From: JAGPFW01 sp964535155
GTDB taxonomy: Bacteria; Patescibacteriota; WWE3; UBA101185; UBA10185
NCBI GenBank assembly: GCA_964535155.1
Contig: CAZHSR010000005.1
Span: 1-32,114 of the forward strand
Reading direction: 5' to 3'
Length of the DNA: 32,114 nucleotides
The notes below the pieces were generated by a model, which did no database searches, was not told where the DNA came from, and saw nothing but the letters and a program-made list of their open reading frames with translations. Below are positions 9,149 to 16,490 of the stretch, piece after piece. The position numbers were made by a program, and so were the translations under genes. How positions within the stretch are numbered: position 1 is the first letter of the stretch; every line of letters begins with the position of its first letter.

Positions 9149-10351
9149 ATGCCCGTTTATAAATACACTGCTCTAGATCAGGATGGCAAAAAGAAAACAG
9201 GTACTGTTGAGGCAAAGGACAAATCGGTTGCTGTTGGGCTACTAAAAAAGGAGAACTTTTTTATTACCAGTGTAGAAAAATCTCAAGGAGATATTTTAGA
9301 GTCAATAATGTCTTTAAGGGGCGTCTCCACCGATGATATTGTAGCCTTTACTCGTCAATTTTCCACCATGATCTCAGCAGGCCTCCCTTTGTCTCGATCC
9401 CTAGAGGTTTTAGTGGGTCAAGTAGATAACCCAAAATTTCGCAAAATTTTAGCCGATATATTAAAAGATGTGGAAGGTGGGGCAACTTTGTCTGATGCTT
9501 TTAGTAGATACCCAGATATTTTTTCAAAAACATATCAGGCTTTGGTTAGAGCTGGTGAGTCTTCGGGTAATTTGGATGTAATATTAAAAAGACTTGCAAC
9601 AACAATGGAATCCGAAAGAAATCTAAAAGCCAAGTTTAAAGGAGCCATGATCTACCCTGCCATTGTTATGATTGCCATGTTAGGAGTGTTCGTTTTAATG
9701 ATGATAATGGTTATTCCTCAGCTGTCTAGTATGTATGACAGCATGGATATAGAATTGCCTTTACCTACCAAAGTCATGATTGCTATTTCTGATTTTATGA
9801 CTTCAAACATTTTAATTACGCTGTTTTTAATTGGAGGTGTGGTGGTCTCCGCGTTGTACTTTAAAAAAACGGATTATGGAAAAAAGCTTTTATCTGAGCT
9901 TTCTTATAAATTACCAGTTTTTGGAAAAATTAACAAATCCAAGGAAGTTACTTCTTTTGCTAGAACATTAAGTTTACTTATAAATTCTGCAATTCCAATA
10001 GTTGAGGCTTTACATATTGTTGCAGATGTTGTTGGAGGGCTGGAATTAAAACAGGCTACTCAAGATGCTGCAACATATGTGGAAAGAGGAAATAGCTTAT
10101 CCGAATTTTTTAGAGGGAATAAGACCTTTCCTTCTTTATTGGGTCAAATGTCAGGAGTTGGCGAGGAAACAGGTAAAATGGATGAGGTTTTGGAAAAAGT
10201 GGCAGATTATTACGAAGGTGAAACCGATGCAGCCATTTCCAATTTGTCAGCTGCATTAGAACCTTTAATTTTAGTTATGCTTGGTAGTATGGTGGGTTTA
10301 ATGATATTTTCTATAATAACGCCAATTTATAATTTAACTACATCGATTTAA
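9149..10351 (+). CDS. pilC: Type IV pilus inner-membrane platform PilC
   Basis: PilC is the polytopic platform that receives pilins and couples them to PilB/PilT rotation. The protein has 400 residues. The N-terminal signature YKYTALDQDGKKKTGTVEA and two repeated cytoplasmic GspF domains are visible: the first contains FTRQFSTMISAGLPL, the second SFARTLSLLINSAIPI. Membrane segments lie near residues 168-195, 222-242 and 370-395, where the protein ends. It begins 3 nt after the pilT stop and is followed 3 nt later by a pilin-like gene, so these genes form one transcription unit. Confidence 0.95.
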   Translation: MPVYKYTALDQDGKKKTGTVEAKDKSVAVGLLKKENFFITSVEKSQGDILESIMSLRGVSTDDIVAFTRQFSTMISAGLPLSRSLEVLVGQVDNPKFRKILADILKDVEGGATLSDAFSRYPDIFSKTYQALVRAGESSGNLDVILKRLATTMESERNLKAKFKGAMIYPAIVMIAMLGVFVLMMIMVIPQLSSMYDSMDIELPLPTKVMIAISDFMTSNILITLFLIGGVVVSALYFKKTDYGKKLLSELSYKLPVFGKINKSKEVTSFARTLSLLINSAIPIVEALHIVADVVGGLELKQATQDAATYVERGNSLSEFFRGNKTFPSLLGQMSGVGEETGKMDEVLEKVADYYEGETDAAISNLSAALEPLILVMLGSMVGLMIFSIITPIYNLTTSI

Positions 10352-10354
10352 TTT

Positions 10355-10873
10355 ATGTTTAAAAGATTATTAGAAAAAGAAGAAAACGGATTTGCCATAG
10401 CGGATACCTTAATTGTAATAGGCCTTGTTGGGCTGGCAGTAATTATGGTTATGGTTTATGTTGACCCGATAAATATAGCTAAAAGGAATAGGGATATTAC
10501 TCGCATAGAAAATTTGGATGCGGTAAACAGGGCAGTTCACTTGGCTTTGCTAGAGGGCGAGATTTCTTTAAAGGATACGGTTGACTGCACGGGTTGTGAT
10601 AGTGGGGCTGGCACCCCTTCGGTGGGGGGTAGCGGATGGGTTGAGTATTTTCCATTGGATGGGAAGGTTGGCCTTGCAAAATATTTGGATGAGCTTCCTG
10701 TTGATCCAGTGAATAAGGAAAAATCGGTATATAAATTTGTTTCCAGTGGAATGCAGGGGTATAAAATTGCAGTGCCTTTGGAATCGGTTGAGCACAAAGT
10801 AAAAATGCGTTTAGACAGCGGAATTTATGACGATTTGTATGAAGTTGGGACGGACTTGTCTTTAGAGTTTTAA
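10355..10873 (+). CDS. Pilin-like protein with Asp at mature position 5
   Basis: This 172-residue protein has a short basic leader (MFKRLLEKEEN) and a prepilin peptidase site NG/FAIAD, followed by a hydrophobic helix LIVIGLVGLAVIMVMVYV. Residue 5 of the predicted mature protein is Asp instead of the near-invariant Glu, which normally neutralises the N-terminal amine of the neighbouring pilin. After the helix, a segment DPINIAKRNRD and an alpha/beta-like C-terminal domain follow, with a close CTGC cysteine pair and the LDELPVDPVN motif seen in many CPR pilins. It lies between pilC and pilD and starts 3 nt after pilC. The role, major or minor pilin, is unknown. Confidence 0.8.
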   Translation: MFKRLLEKEENGFAIADTLIVIGLVGLAVIMVMVYVDPINIAKRNRDITRIENLDAVNRAVHLALLEGEISLKDTVDCTGCDSGAGTPSVGGSGWVEYFPLDGKVGLAKYLDELPVDPVNKEKSVYKFVSSGMQGYKIAVPLESVEHKVKMRLDSGIYDDLYEVGTDLSLEF

Positions 10874-10887
10874 TTGGAAGTGCAATT

Positions 10888-11712
10888 GTGATTAACGGAT
10901 TTGACTTAAGTGGATTGTTAATCGCGCTCTCTCCCTATTTAAGCATTTTTTTGTTAGGCCTTTTTGTAGGCTCTTTTTTAAATGTAGTGGCAGATCGTTC
11001 TGCCCGTTCCGAAGGGTTTTTATCGGGGCGGTCTCATTGTGATTTTTGTGGCGCCATTTTAAAAGTTGTTGATCTTGTTCCTGTTTTGTCGTTTTTATCC
11101 ACTTGGGGTGTTTGTCGTTATTGTAAGCGAAAACTTTCCATTGCCTATCCCCTATCCGAAATTTTAACTGGCTTAATGTTTGTTTTGGCGCTGAGCCTTT
11201 CCAATTATGCTATTGTTTTTTCTTTGGCAACTTTGGGAAAACTGGTGTTTTTGTTGGTGATTTTTTCGGTTTATGTTGCTATATTTTTGGCAGATTTTAA
11301 ATATCAAATAATTCCTAATGTAGTGGTTTTACCCTCTATTGTTTTTGTGGTTGTGGCTAGGCTATTTACGTTGCCTCTGGGAGATTTTGGCTTAAACCTA
11401 CTATGGGCTTTGGTTTTAATGGGATTTTTCTGGTTCCTTTTTGCAGTTACAAAAGGCCAAGGAATGGGATTTGGCGATGTTAAGCTTGCTCTTTTAATAG
11501 GAATGTTTCATCCCTTCCCTCAAAATATAGTGGCAATATTTGGGTCTTTTGTTTTGGGGGCAGTTTTTAGCGTTTTGCTCATGCTTTTTGGTAAGGCTGG
11601 TATGAAAACTAAAATTGCTTTCGGGCCTTTTATGATTATTTCTAGCGTTGTGGCTTTGGTCTTTGGAAAAGTTATTGTTGGCTGGTATATGTCCCGTCTG
11701 ATGGGATTTTAA
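10888..11712 (+). CDS. pilD: Prepilin peptidase / N-methyltransferase PilD
   Basis: PilD cleaves the leader of prepilins at the Gly-Phe site on the cytoplasmic face of the membrane and methylates the new N-terminus. The 274-residue polytopic protein shows the N-terminal GSFLNVV signature, the zinc-binding CDFC (C51, C54) and CRYC (C76, C79) pairs, and the aspartic protease residues in ADFKYQIIPN (D136) and MGFGDVK (D197). The start is GTG with a GGAAG ribosome binding site. It is the last gene of the pilB block. Its substrates here would be the nine pilin-like proteins with class III signals in the window. Confidence 0.95.
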   Translation: MINGFDLSGLLIALSPYLSIFLLGLFVGSFLNVVADRSARSEGFLSGRSHCDFCGAILKVVDLVPVLSFLSTWGVCRYCKRKLSIAYPLSEILTGLMFVLALSLSNYAIVFSLATLGKLVFLLVIFSVYVAIFLADFKYQIIPNVVVLPSIVFVVVARLFTLPLGDFGLNLLWALVLMGFFWFLFAVTKGQGMGFGDVKLALLIGMFHPFPQNIVAIFGSFVLGAVFSVLLMLFGKAGMKTKIAFGPFMIISSVVALVFGKVIVGWYMSRLMGF

Positions 11713-11716
11713 GACC

Positions 11717-11740
11717 ATTCTCGGATCATAATCCGAGAAT
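11717..11740 (+). terminator. Perfect hairpin after pilD
   Basis: ATTCTCGGAT, a 4 nt CATA loop, and ATCCGAGAAT form a perfect 10 bp stem just after the pilD stop. The following bases (AAAATTGG) are not a U-tract, so it may be a 3' end-stabilising hairpin or a weak terminator rather than a standard intrinsic one. Confidence 0.45.
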
Positions 11741-11782
11741 AAAATTGGTACTTTGATGCAGTCCGAATGTAGAGATTTAGTT

Positions 11783-11811
11783 TTGACACAATGCCCTAAA
11801 CCACCTACAAT
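11783..11811 (+). promoter_or_regulatory. Sigma70-type promoter for the AbiEi-like gene
   Basis: Consensus-like TTGACA (11783-11788), 17 nt spacer, TACAAT (11806-11811). Transcription would start near 11818. This places the first possible ATG (11812) upstream of the transcript and favours the starts at 11821 or 11830, giving a leader of about 3-12 nt. Confidence 0.7.
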
Positions 11812-11820
11812 ATGTGGTAT

Positions 11821-12411
11821 ATGTCATCCATGGAGTACCTAAATAAAATTCATAAAAGCGGCAAAAAGCTCTTTACTACAACCGATTTGAGCCTTATTTT
11901 AGGTGTTCAAAAATCCCGTACGCTAGAAAACATTATTAAAACCCTTTTAACCACCGAAATCTTTTTGTCCCTAGAAAAAGGCAAATACTGCTTAGCCAGC
12001 TCTCAAATCTCGGACTTTGGGATTGCAAATTTCCTTTACTCCCCTTCCTACATTTCGCTTGAGACAGCCTTAAATTACCATGGAATTTTAGGTCAATTCC
12101 CCATGGAAATTACTTCTGTTACAACCGCAAAAAGAACAACAAAAATAGTTTTGGGCAAAGCTTACACTTATTCCAAAATCAATAAGGGTTTATTTACTGG
12201 ATACTACAAGGAAGAAAATTTTTTAATTGCTACTCCCGAAAAAGCCTTGTTTGACTTTTTATATTTGATTTCCAGATCACTAAGAACGGCTTCCTATTTG
12301 GATGAAATGGACTTTTCCAGGGTAAAAATGGATGGGGTGAGGCGGTATTTGGAGTTGGTTGGTCAAAGAGATGCCACTAGAATTGATAAATTGCTCACGC
12401 TTTGCAAATGA
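11821..12411 (+). CDS. Orphan AbiEi-antitoxin-like transcriptional regulator
   Basis: The protein, 196 residues from this start, has an N-terminal winged-helix-like segment (FTTTDLSLILG, then a KSRTLENIIKTL recognition-helix region) and the core typical of AbiEi-type antitoxin/regulator proteins: SYISLETALNYHGI, ITSVTTAKRTTKI and LIATPEKALFDFLYL. In type IV abortive-infection systems AbiEi represses its own operon and is paired with the nucleotidyltransferase toxin AbiEii. No AbiEii gene follows; the next gene is an RNA methyltransferase with its own promoter. It may be an orphan regulator. The -10 box at 11806-11811 excludes the ATG at 11812; 11830 is the alternative start. Confidence 0.75.
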   Translation: MSSMEYLNKIHKSGKKLFTTTDLSLILGVQKSRTLENIIKTLLTTEIFLSLEKGKYCLASSQISDFGIANFLYSPSYISLETALNYHGILGQFPMEITSVTTAKRTTKIVLGKAYTYSKINKGLFTGYYKEENFLIATPEKALFDFLYLISRSLRTASYLDEMDFSRVKMDGVRRYLELVGQRDATRIDKLLTLCK

Positions 12412-12490
12412 TTATACAAGAGCTACTCAGTTGTCCTTCATAAGGGTAGAAAAACTACCTTATTTGAGGACGGATTACCCTTTAGGTTTA

Positions 12491-12499
12491 TGTTATACT
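12491..12499 (+). promoter_or_regulatory. Extended -10 promoter for the TrmH-family gene
   Basis: TGTTATACT fits an extended -10 (TG, one base, TATACT), 13 nt before the ATG at 12513. No good -35 is found at standard spacing, which extended -10 promoters can tolerate. The same transcript could include lanA. Confidence 0.45.
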
Positions 12500-12512
12500 A
12501 GCTATAGGAATT

Positions 12513-13028
12513 ATGAAACAACTTCGTGGAAAAGAAGTCAAAAAGTATTTTAAGACTCTACCAAAAAGAGGTCATAACATAATTCTAATTTTAGAAAATA
12601 TCCAATACGCAAAAAATGTAGCAAATATCTTTAGAACAGCAGAATCTGCTGGAGTCTCTAAAATATACCTCACTGGTATTTCTCAAAAACCCCCATTTGG
12701 AAAAGGCTTAAAGAAAGTATCCCGAGGGTCTGAAAATAAAGTTCCATATTCATATGCAGAAAAAACCTTAGATATTCTTCCACAAATAAAAGAGGAAGGT
12801 TATCATATTTTGGCTATAGAATTGACGGATAACAATATTTTGCTTCCTGACCTAAAGAAATATTTAGAAGGTAAAGATAAAGTTTGTTTTATTGCAGGAA
12901 ATGAGGATTCTGGAGTAAATAGGTCAACACTGGAAGCATGCAATGGTGCTGTGACAATTCCTATGTATGGCAAAAATCCGAGTCTAAATGTGAATGTTAG
13001 TGTGGGTATTATTTTATATAGTTTCTGA
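12513..13028 (+). CDS. TrmH/SpoU-family RNA 2'-O-methyltransferase
   Basis: This 171-residue single-domain SPOUT methyltransferase transfers a methyl group from SAM to a ribose 2'-OH of tRNA or rRNA. The three family motifs are visible: NVANIFRTAESAGV (motif 1, with the catalytic Arg), IAGNEDSGV (motif 2) and IPMYGKNPSLNVNVSVGI (motif 3, the knot). It lacks the N-terminal substrate-binding domain of RlmB-type enzymes, which makes it closer in size to TrmL, but the substrate cannot be decided. An AGGA ribosome binding site precedes the ATG. Its stop lies 16 nt before the lanthipeptide precursor start, so the two may share a transcript by position alone; no functional link is claimed. Confidence 0.88.
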   Translation: MKQLRGKEVKKYFKTLPKRGHNIILILENIQYAKNVANIFRTAESAGVSKIYLTGISQKPPFGKGLKKVSRGSENKVPYSYAEKTLDILPQIKEEGYHILAIELTDNNILLPDLKKYLEGKDKVCFIAGNEDSGVNRSTLEACNGAVTIPMYGKNPSLNVNVSVGIILYSF

Positions 13029-13044
13029 AAGGGGGTGTTTTTTT

Positions 13045-13233
13045 ATGATAACGGAAACAATAGTAAGCTCTAGAAGAGCTATAAGTGTTAGAAAACTCCC
13101 CAAACTTCATTTAAAGAAATATTTAACAGAACAAGCTTTAAGTTCAGTTTCAGGGGCACCCTCTGTTTATGCCAAACATACCGATGGTACAAGCTGTGAC
13201 ACATCCAAAGGATGTAATTGTGGTAGTAAATAA
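13045..13233 (+). CDS. lanA: Lanthipeptide precursor (class II LanA-like)
   Basis: A 62-residue peptide lies directly upstream of a LanM synthetase. The start at ATG 13045 is set by the GGGGGTG ribosome binding site; an upstream in-frame start at 12994 would lie inside the methyltransferase gene. The leader ends in ALSSVSGA, which fits the class II L-x-x-V-x-G-(G/A) cleavage motif, with the cut predicted after A38. The 24-residue core contains HTDGTSC, DTSKGC and NCGSK: three Cys (51, 57, 59) and upstream Ser/Thr (40, 46, 49, 50, 53, 54) able to form up to three lanthionine or methyllanthionine rings. The leader is unusually basic (RR at 10-11, RK at 16-17, KK at 24-25), whereas class II leaders are usually acidic. 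The product has no recognisable named relative. Confidence 0.8.
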   Translation: MITETIVSSRRAISVRKLPKLHLKKYLTEQALSSVSGAPSVYAKHTDGTSCDTSKGCNCGSK

Positions 13234-13252
13234 GGAAGGCTAGCGTTGGAAG

Positions 13253-13280
13253 TGCCCAGATTATTCTGGGCATTTCGTTA
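13253..13280 (+). terminator. Hairpin between lanA and lanM (attenuator-like)
   Basis: TGCCCAGA, TTAT loop, TCTGGGCA forms a perfect 8 bp stem at 13253-13272, followed by TTTCGTTATTTG. The U-run is interrupted, so partial read-through is plausible. It would give much precursor mRNA and less synthetase mRNA, as seen in other lantibiotic operons. Confidence 0.6.
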
Positions 13281-13286
13281 TTTGTA

Positions 13287-14762
13287 ATGATAAATAAAAC
13301 TTTGCAGAAAATTTTTCTTGATAGCTTGACCTTAAGGGAGCGTGAAAAAGAAATTAATAAGATTATTTCCGTTTATGAAGACCCTGGCTTTGCTACTAAG
13401 ATCTCTCAATGGAAGAATAATGTTGGTGAATCCAGTCCCGAGTTTTTCAATAAAAGGTTAGAGTGGCCCAACATAAGTAGAGATTCTCTTGAAAAATTAC
13501 TAAATCCCATAAAGGAATTTGACTTTAATGAATTTGAATTCCCCCTCTGGATTTGTGATTTAGATGACTTTTTAGAGTCTGTTAATCCACAAAATACTTT
13601 ATTAAAAACCGTAGATATTCCATTTTCGGATATTTTGTCTGTTCTAGTTGAATATTTTTGTACCAGAATTTGTTCCCTCCCAAGAGGTATATCTTCGGGA
13701 GCGTTTTTTGATTTGAAAATTAGCCTTTTGAGACAACTATCCAAACTTGCATCTCAGTCTCTTTTGGAATACATGAATATTTCTGATTTATCATATCAGA
13801 AATTTGTAAAGAAGCTAAGTACAGGGGGTTTTGTTGACTTCTTTTCGTTGTACCCCTATTTAGCGAGACTTCTTTTTGTGCAAGGAAGGTTTTGGATTGA
13901 TAACACCTCCTCCACCTTTAGTTTTTTTAATGAGGATTATTTGGATCTTTGTGCAAAGTTAAAGGCCAAGGAAGTTACTGTTGTTCATATACATTCGGAT
14001 ATATCCGAGTCTCACAATTATGGAAAAAATGTAGCCATCTTTGAGACTAAAACAGCAAAATTTGTATTTAAATATCGAGATGTTAGAACTGAGGGTAGGT
14101 TTTTTCAATTCCTAGATTTTTTAAATTCTTCTTTAAATATAAAGCAATATGTCCCTTGGGTTATTGAGAGAGATGATCACGGATGGATGGAGTACATAAG
14201 TCATTCCCCCTGTACTTCAGCTTTTGAGATTCAAGAATACTATAAAAAGTGCGGTTATTTTTTAGCATTATTTCATTTATTAGGATCAACGGATCTCCAC
14301 AGTGAAAATATTATTGCTTCTGGGTCTTATCCTGTGTTTATAGATTTGGAAACACTTGTTAGCCCCCTTCCCAATCTAAATAACCCTTATATTAACAAAC
14401 TAAACGAATATATCGATTTCCAATATGGACTTTCGGTTTCAAGATCTGGTATCTTACCTCAGTGGCTATTAGGGCCTGATACAAATGTATACAATAACAG
14501 TGCTTTAGGGGGAAGGAAGTCAAAGGTTCTTTATTCCAAGATTACCTGGAAAAATATAAATAAAGATGACATGGGTTTTGAATATGCAGAACAGGAAGCA
14601 CCTGAAGATGCAAATGTAGTGTATTTGGGTAAAGAAATTCAGAATCCTTATGATTATGTAGACAATATTCTGGAAGGATATAGTACTTTCCATAAAGGGG
14701 GACCCCAGCTTTCTCTCCGAATTAAGAAGTTTTCAAAATATGCGTGTGCGGTTCGTATTTAG
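13287..14762 (+). CDS. lanM: LanM lanthipeptide synthetase, N-terminal dehydratase part
   Basis: This 491-residue ORF is the front of a class II LanM synthetase, whose kinase-like domain phosphorylates Ser/Thr of the precursor. Residues matching those described for CylM are visible with the same spacing: ESHNYGKNV (E241, H243), the Lys in FVFKYRD (K262), TDLHSEN (D336, H338, N341) and FIDLET (D353). The first acidic residue is Glu where CylM-type enzymes have Asp. The ORF stops at TAG 14760 inside the conserved VRFVFRAT segment, whose Arg and Thr are needed for phosphate elimination; that segment continues in another frame in the next ORF. The stop is therefore a frameshift or a split, not a domain boundary. 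No strong ribosome binding site precedes ATG 13287. Confidence 0.88.
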   Translation: MINKTLQKIFLDSLTLREREKEINKIISVYEDPGFATKISQWKNNVGESSPEFFNKRLEWPNISRDSLEKLLNPIKEFDFNEFEFPLWICDLDDFLESVNPQNTLLKTVDIPFSDILSVLVEYFCTRICSLPRGISSGAFFDLKISLLRQLSKLASQSLLEYMNISDLSYQKFVKKLSTGGFVDFFSLYPYLARLLFVQGRFWIDNTSSTFSFFNEDYLDLCAKLKAKEVTVVHIHSDISESHNYGKNVAIFETKTAKFVFKYRDVRTEGRFFQFLDFLNSSLNIKQYVPWVIERDDHGWMEYISHSPCTSAFEIQEYYKKCGYFLALFHLLGSTDLHSENIIASGSYPVFIDLETLVSPLPNLNNPYINKLNEYIDFQYGLSVSRSGILPQWLLGPDTNVYNNSALGGRKSKVLYSKITWKNINKDDMGFEYAEQEAPEDANVVYLGKEIQNPYDYVDNILEGYSTFHKGGPQLSLRIKKFSKYACAVRI

Positions 14763-16401
14763 AGCCACAAAAGTATATACCCTTTTACTTGATTACCTTA
14801 ATCATCCTGACTTTATGGTGGATGGTATAAATAGATCTTTGGAGATGGAAGTTTTAGCCAAAGGTTTACTGGTCGATATTTCAAAAAAGTACATATTTTG
14901 GGATGTTTTGAATGACGAGTTAGCGCAATTAGAATCAAACGATATACCATACTATTTTACTAATACTTCAGACATATCTTTACAATCAAATAGAGGGTTG
15001 CTTTATGATTCTGCCTTTCAATACAGCGGAGAATCAAAGATATTCTCTACTCTTACGGAATTGAATCCTGAAATTGTTGAGTTTCAATCCAAGATAATAT
15101 TAAATTCTGTATCAACGGACATCCTAGATTTATACGGAAAGACTTTTACCCCATATGACCCTAATAGTAAATTTTGTATCTCTGATAAAGATAAAATTGA
15201 GAAAATCTTGGTTGATATTTTCCAAAGAATCACAGATTCCATGATAGAAGTGGATTCAAGAATTACTTGGGTAGGGTATGTTTCAAATGTTGTAAGTCAT
15301 ACATACGGGTATAAGCCCGTTGGGCTTGATATTGCCAATGGAAATATGGGCGTGGCTATATTTTTATGTGCTTTATACGCATATACTGGGGATAGGAAAT
15401 ATATTGAAAAGTTGGATTTTATTGTAGCTCCAATAATAGATGTTTTATCTCAGGAATGGTCTCGCAAAGAGTTTTTAGACAGATTTGGAACTGGGATTAC
15501 CACAGGGATTGGTTCAATAATATATGGTTTTTTAAAGATTTATGAGTATTCAGGGGATAATAAGTATTTGGAACACGCTTTGTCTTTTGTAAGTATTATC
15601 AAAACCACTGATATAGAAAAGAGTATTCGCCAAGATGTTGTGTCAGGAAATGCTGGGTTGCTATTAGCATTAAGTAAGCTTCACGAATTTTATGAAAGTT
15701 CGGATTTTGATATTTTAGTTGAAAGATGTCTCGATACAATTGTTCAGACTGGTTTCCAAGACAATCGGTTTGTAAATTGGGACTATCAACAAAACAAGAA
15801 ATTAGTAGGGTTTTCCCATGGGAGTTCCGGTATTTTGTATGCTCTTTCCAAATTTTCTCACCATCTCTCTAGTTTTGGGAATCCCTTGAAAATATTTGAA
15901 AATATCATTGATTATGAATATGGCTTTTATGATGCAAAGCAGAATAATTGGTATGACCTTAGATTTGATATTCCTGAACTTGACGTTGTTAGTTGGTGTC
16001 ATGGGGCTTTGGGTGTTGGTATGTCTCGTTTAAATTTCTTTAAGAGCGGAGTTTCTATTGATAATAAAGTGCCTCGAGACATAAAAAACTCCCTAGATAA
16101 GACCGTAGAAACAGGAGGTCATTTCCTAGATACGCTTTGCTGTGGGAATAGTGGGAGAATAGATTTCTTTTTGGAATTGCAAAATACTTCCTTTTACGAA
16201 GAAGCAGCAGATAAGTATCTCCATTGGCTTGTAAACAATATGATTTCTAATTATGAATCATCTGGTGATTTTACATATTTTTCCAAGTTTAAAACCTCTG
16301 ATATTAATGTTGGATTTTTCCAAGGGTTATCTGGAATTGGTTATGAACTCCTTAGATTTCTTGACCCTAAAAAATTTAGTAGTATTTTATTGTTTAAGTA
16401 A
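14740..16401 (+). CDS. lanM: LanM lanthipeptide synthetase, elimination motif and LanC-like cyclase part
   Basis: This 553-residue ORF overlaps the previous one by 23 nt in another frame and completes LanM (together about 1040 residues, a normal LanM length). It opens with VRFVFRATKVY (R4 and T10, equivalent to CylM R506 and T512), then the rest of the dehydratase domain. The C-terminal LanC-like cyclase shows repeated GxxG helices, GFSHGSSG (H360), WCHGALG (C420) and LCCGNSGR (C467, C468). The CCG motif, instead of CHG, predicts a three-cysteine zinc site, as in ProcM. The cyclase adds Cys thiols to dehydrated residues. It could be translated alone from ATG 14740 with coupling, or be the rear half of one frameshifted enzyme. 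Confidence 0.88.
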   Translation: MRVRFVFRATKVYTLLLDYLNHPDFMVDGINRSLEMEVLAKGLLVDISKKYIFWDVLNDELAQLESNDIPYYFTNTSDISLQSNRGLLYDSAFQYSGESKIFSTLTELNPEIVEFQSKIILNSVSTDILDLYGKTFTPYDPNSKFCISDKDKIEKILVDIFQRITDSMIEVDSRITWVGYVSNVVSHTYGYKPVGLDIANGNMGVAIFLCALYAYTGDRKYIEKLDFIVAPIIDVLSQEWSRKEFLDRFGTGITTGIGSIIYGFLKIYEYSGDNKYLEHALSFVSIIKTTDIEKSIRQDVVSGNAGLLLALSKLHEFYESSDFDILVERCLDTIVQTGFQDNRFVNWDYQQNKKLVGFSHGSSGILYALSKFSHHLSSFGNPLKIFENIIDYEYGFYDAKQNNWYDLRFDIPELDVVSWCHGALGVGMSRLNFFKSGVSIDNKVPRDIKNSLDKTVETGGHFLDTLCCGNSGRIDFFLELQNTSFYEEAADKYLHWLVNNMISNYESSGDFTYFSKFKTSDINVGFFQGLSGIGYELLRFLDPKKFSSILLFK

Positions 16402-16490
16402 ATTGCATACATTAGGGGATGGTAATGTACTAATGCATAGGTATTTAGCTTTAGGTTTAATAGGGGCAACCTTTCATTTGGAATAGTGTT

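Noticed and set aside
12994..13044. Longer start of the lanthipeptide precursor
   Set aside because: It lies inside the methyltransferase gene; a strong GGGGGTG ribosome binding site supports 13045.
14740..14762. Programmed ribosomal frameshift in lanM
   Set aside because: No slippery heptamer, stimulatory hairpin or internal Shine-Dalgarno motif is evident; an indel in the TG tract is simpler.
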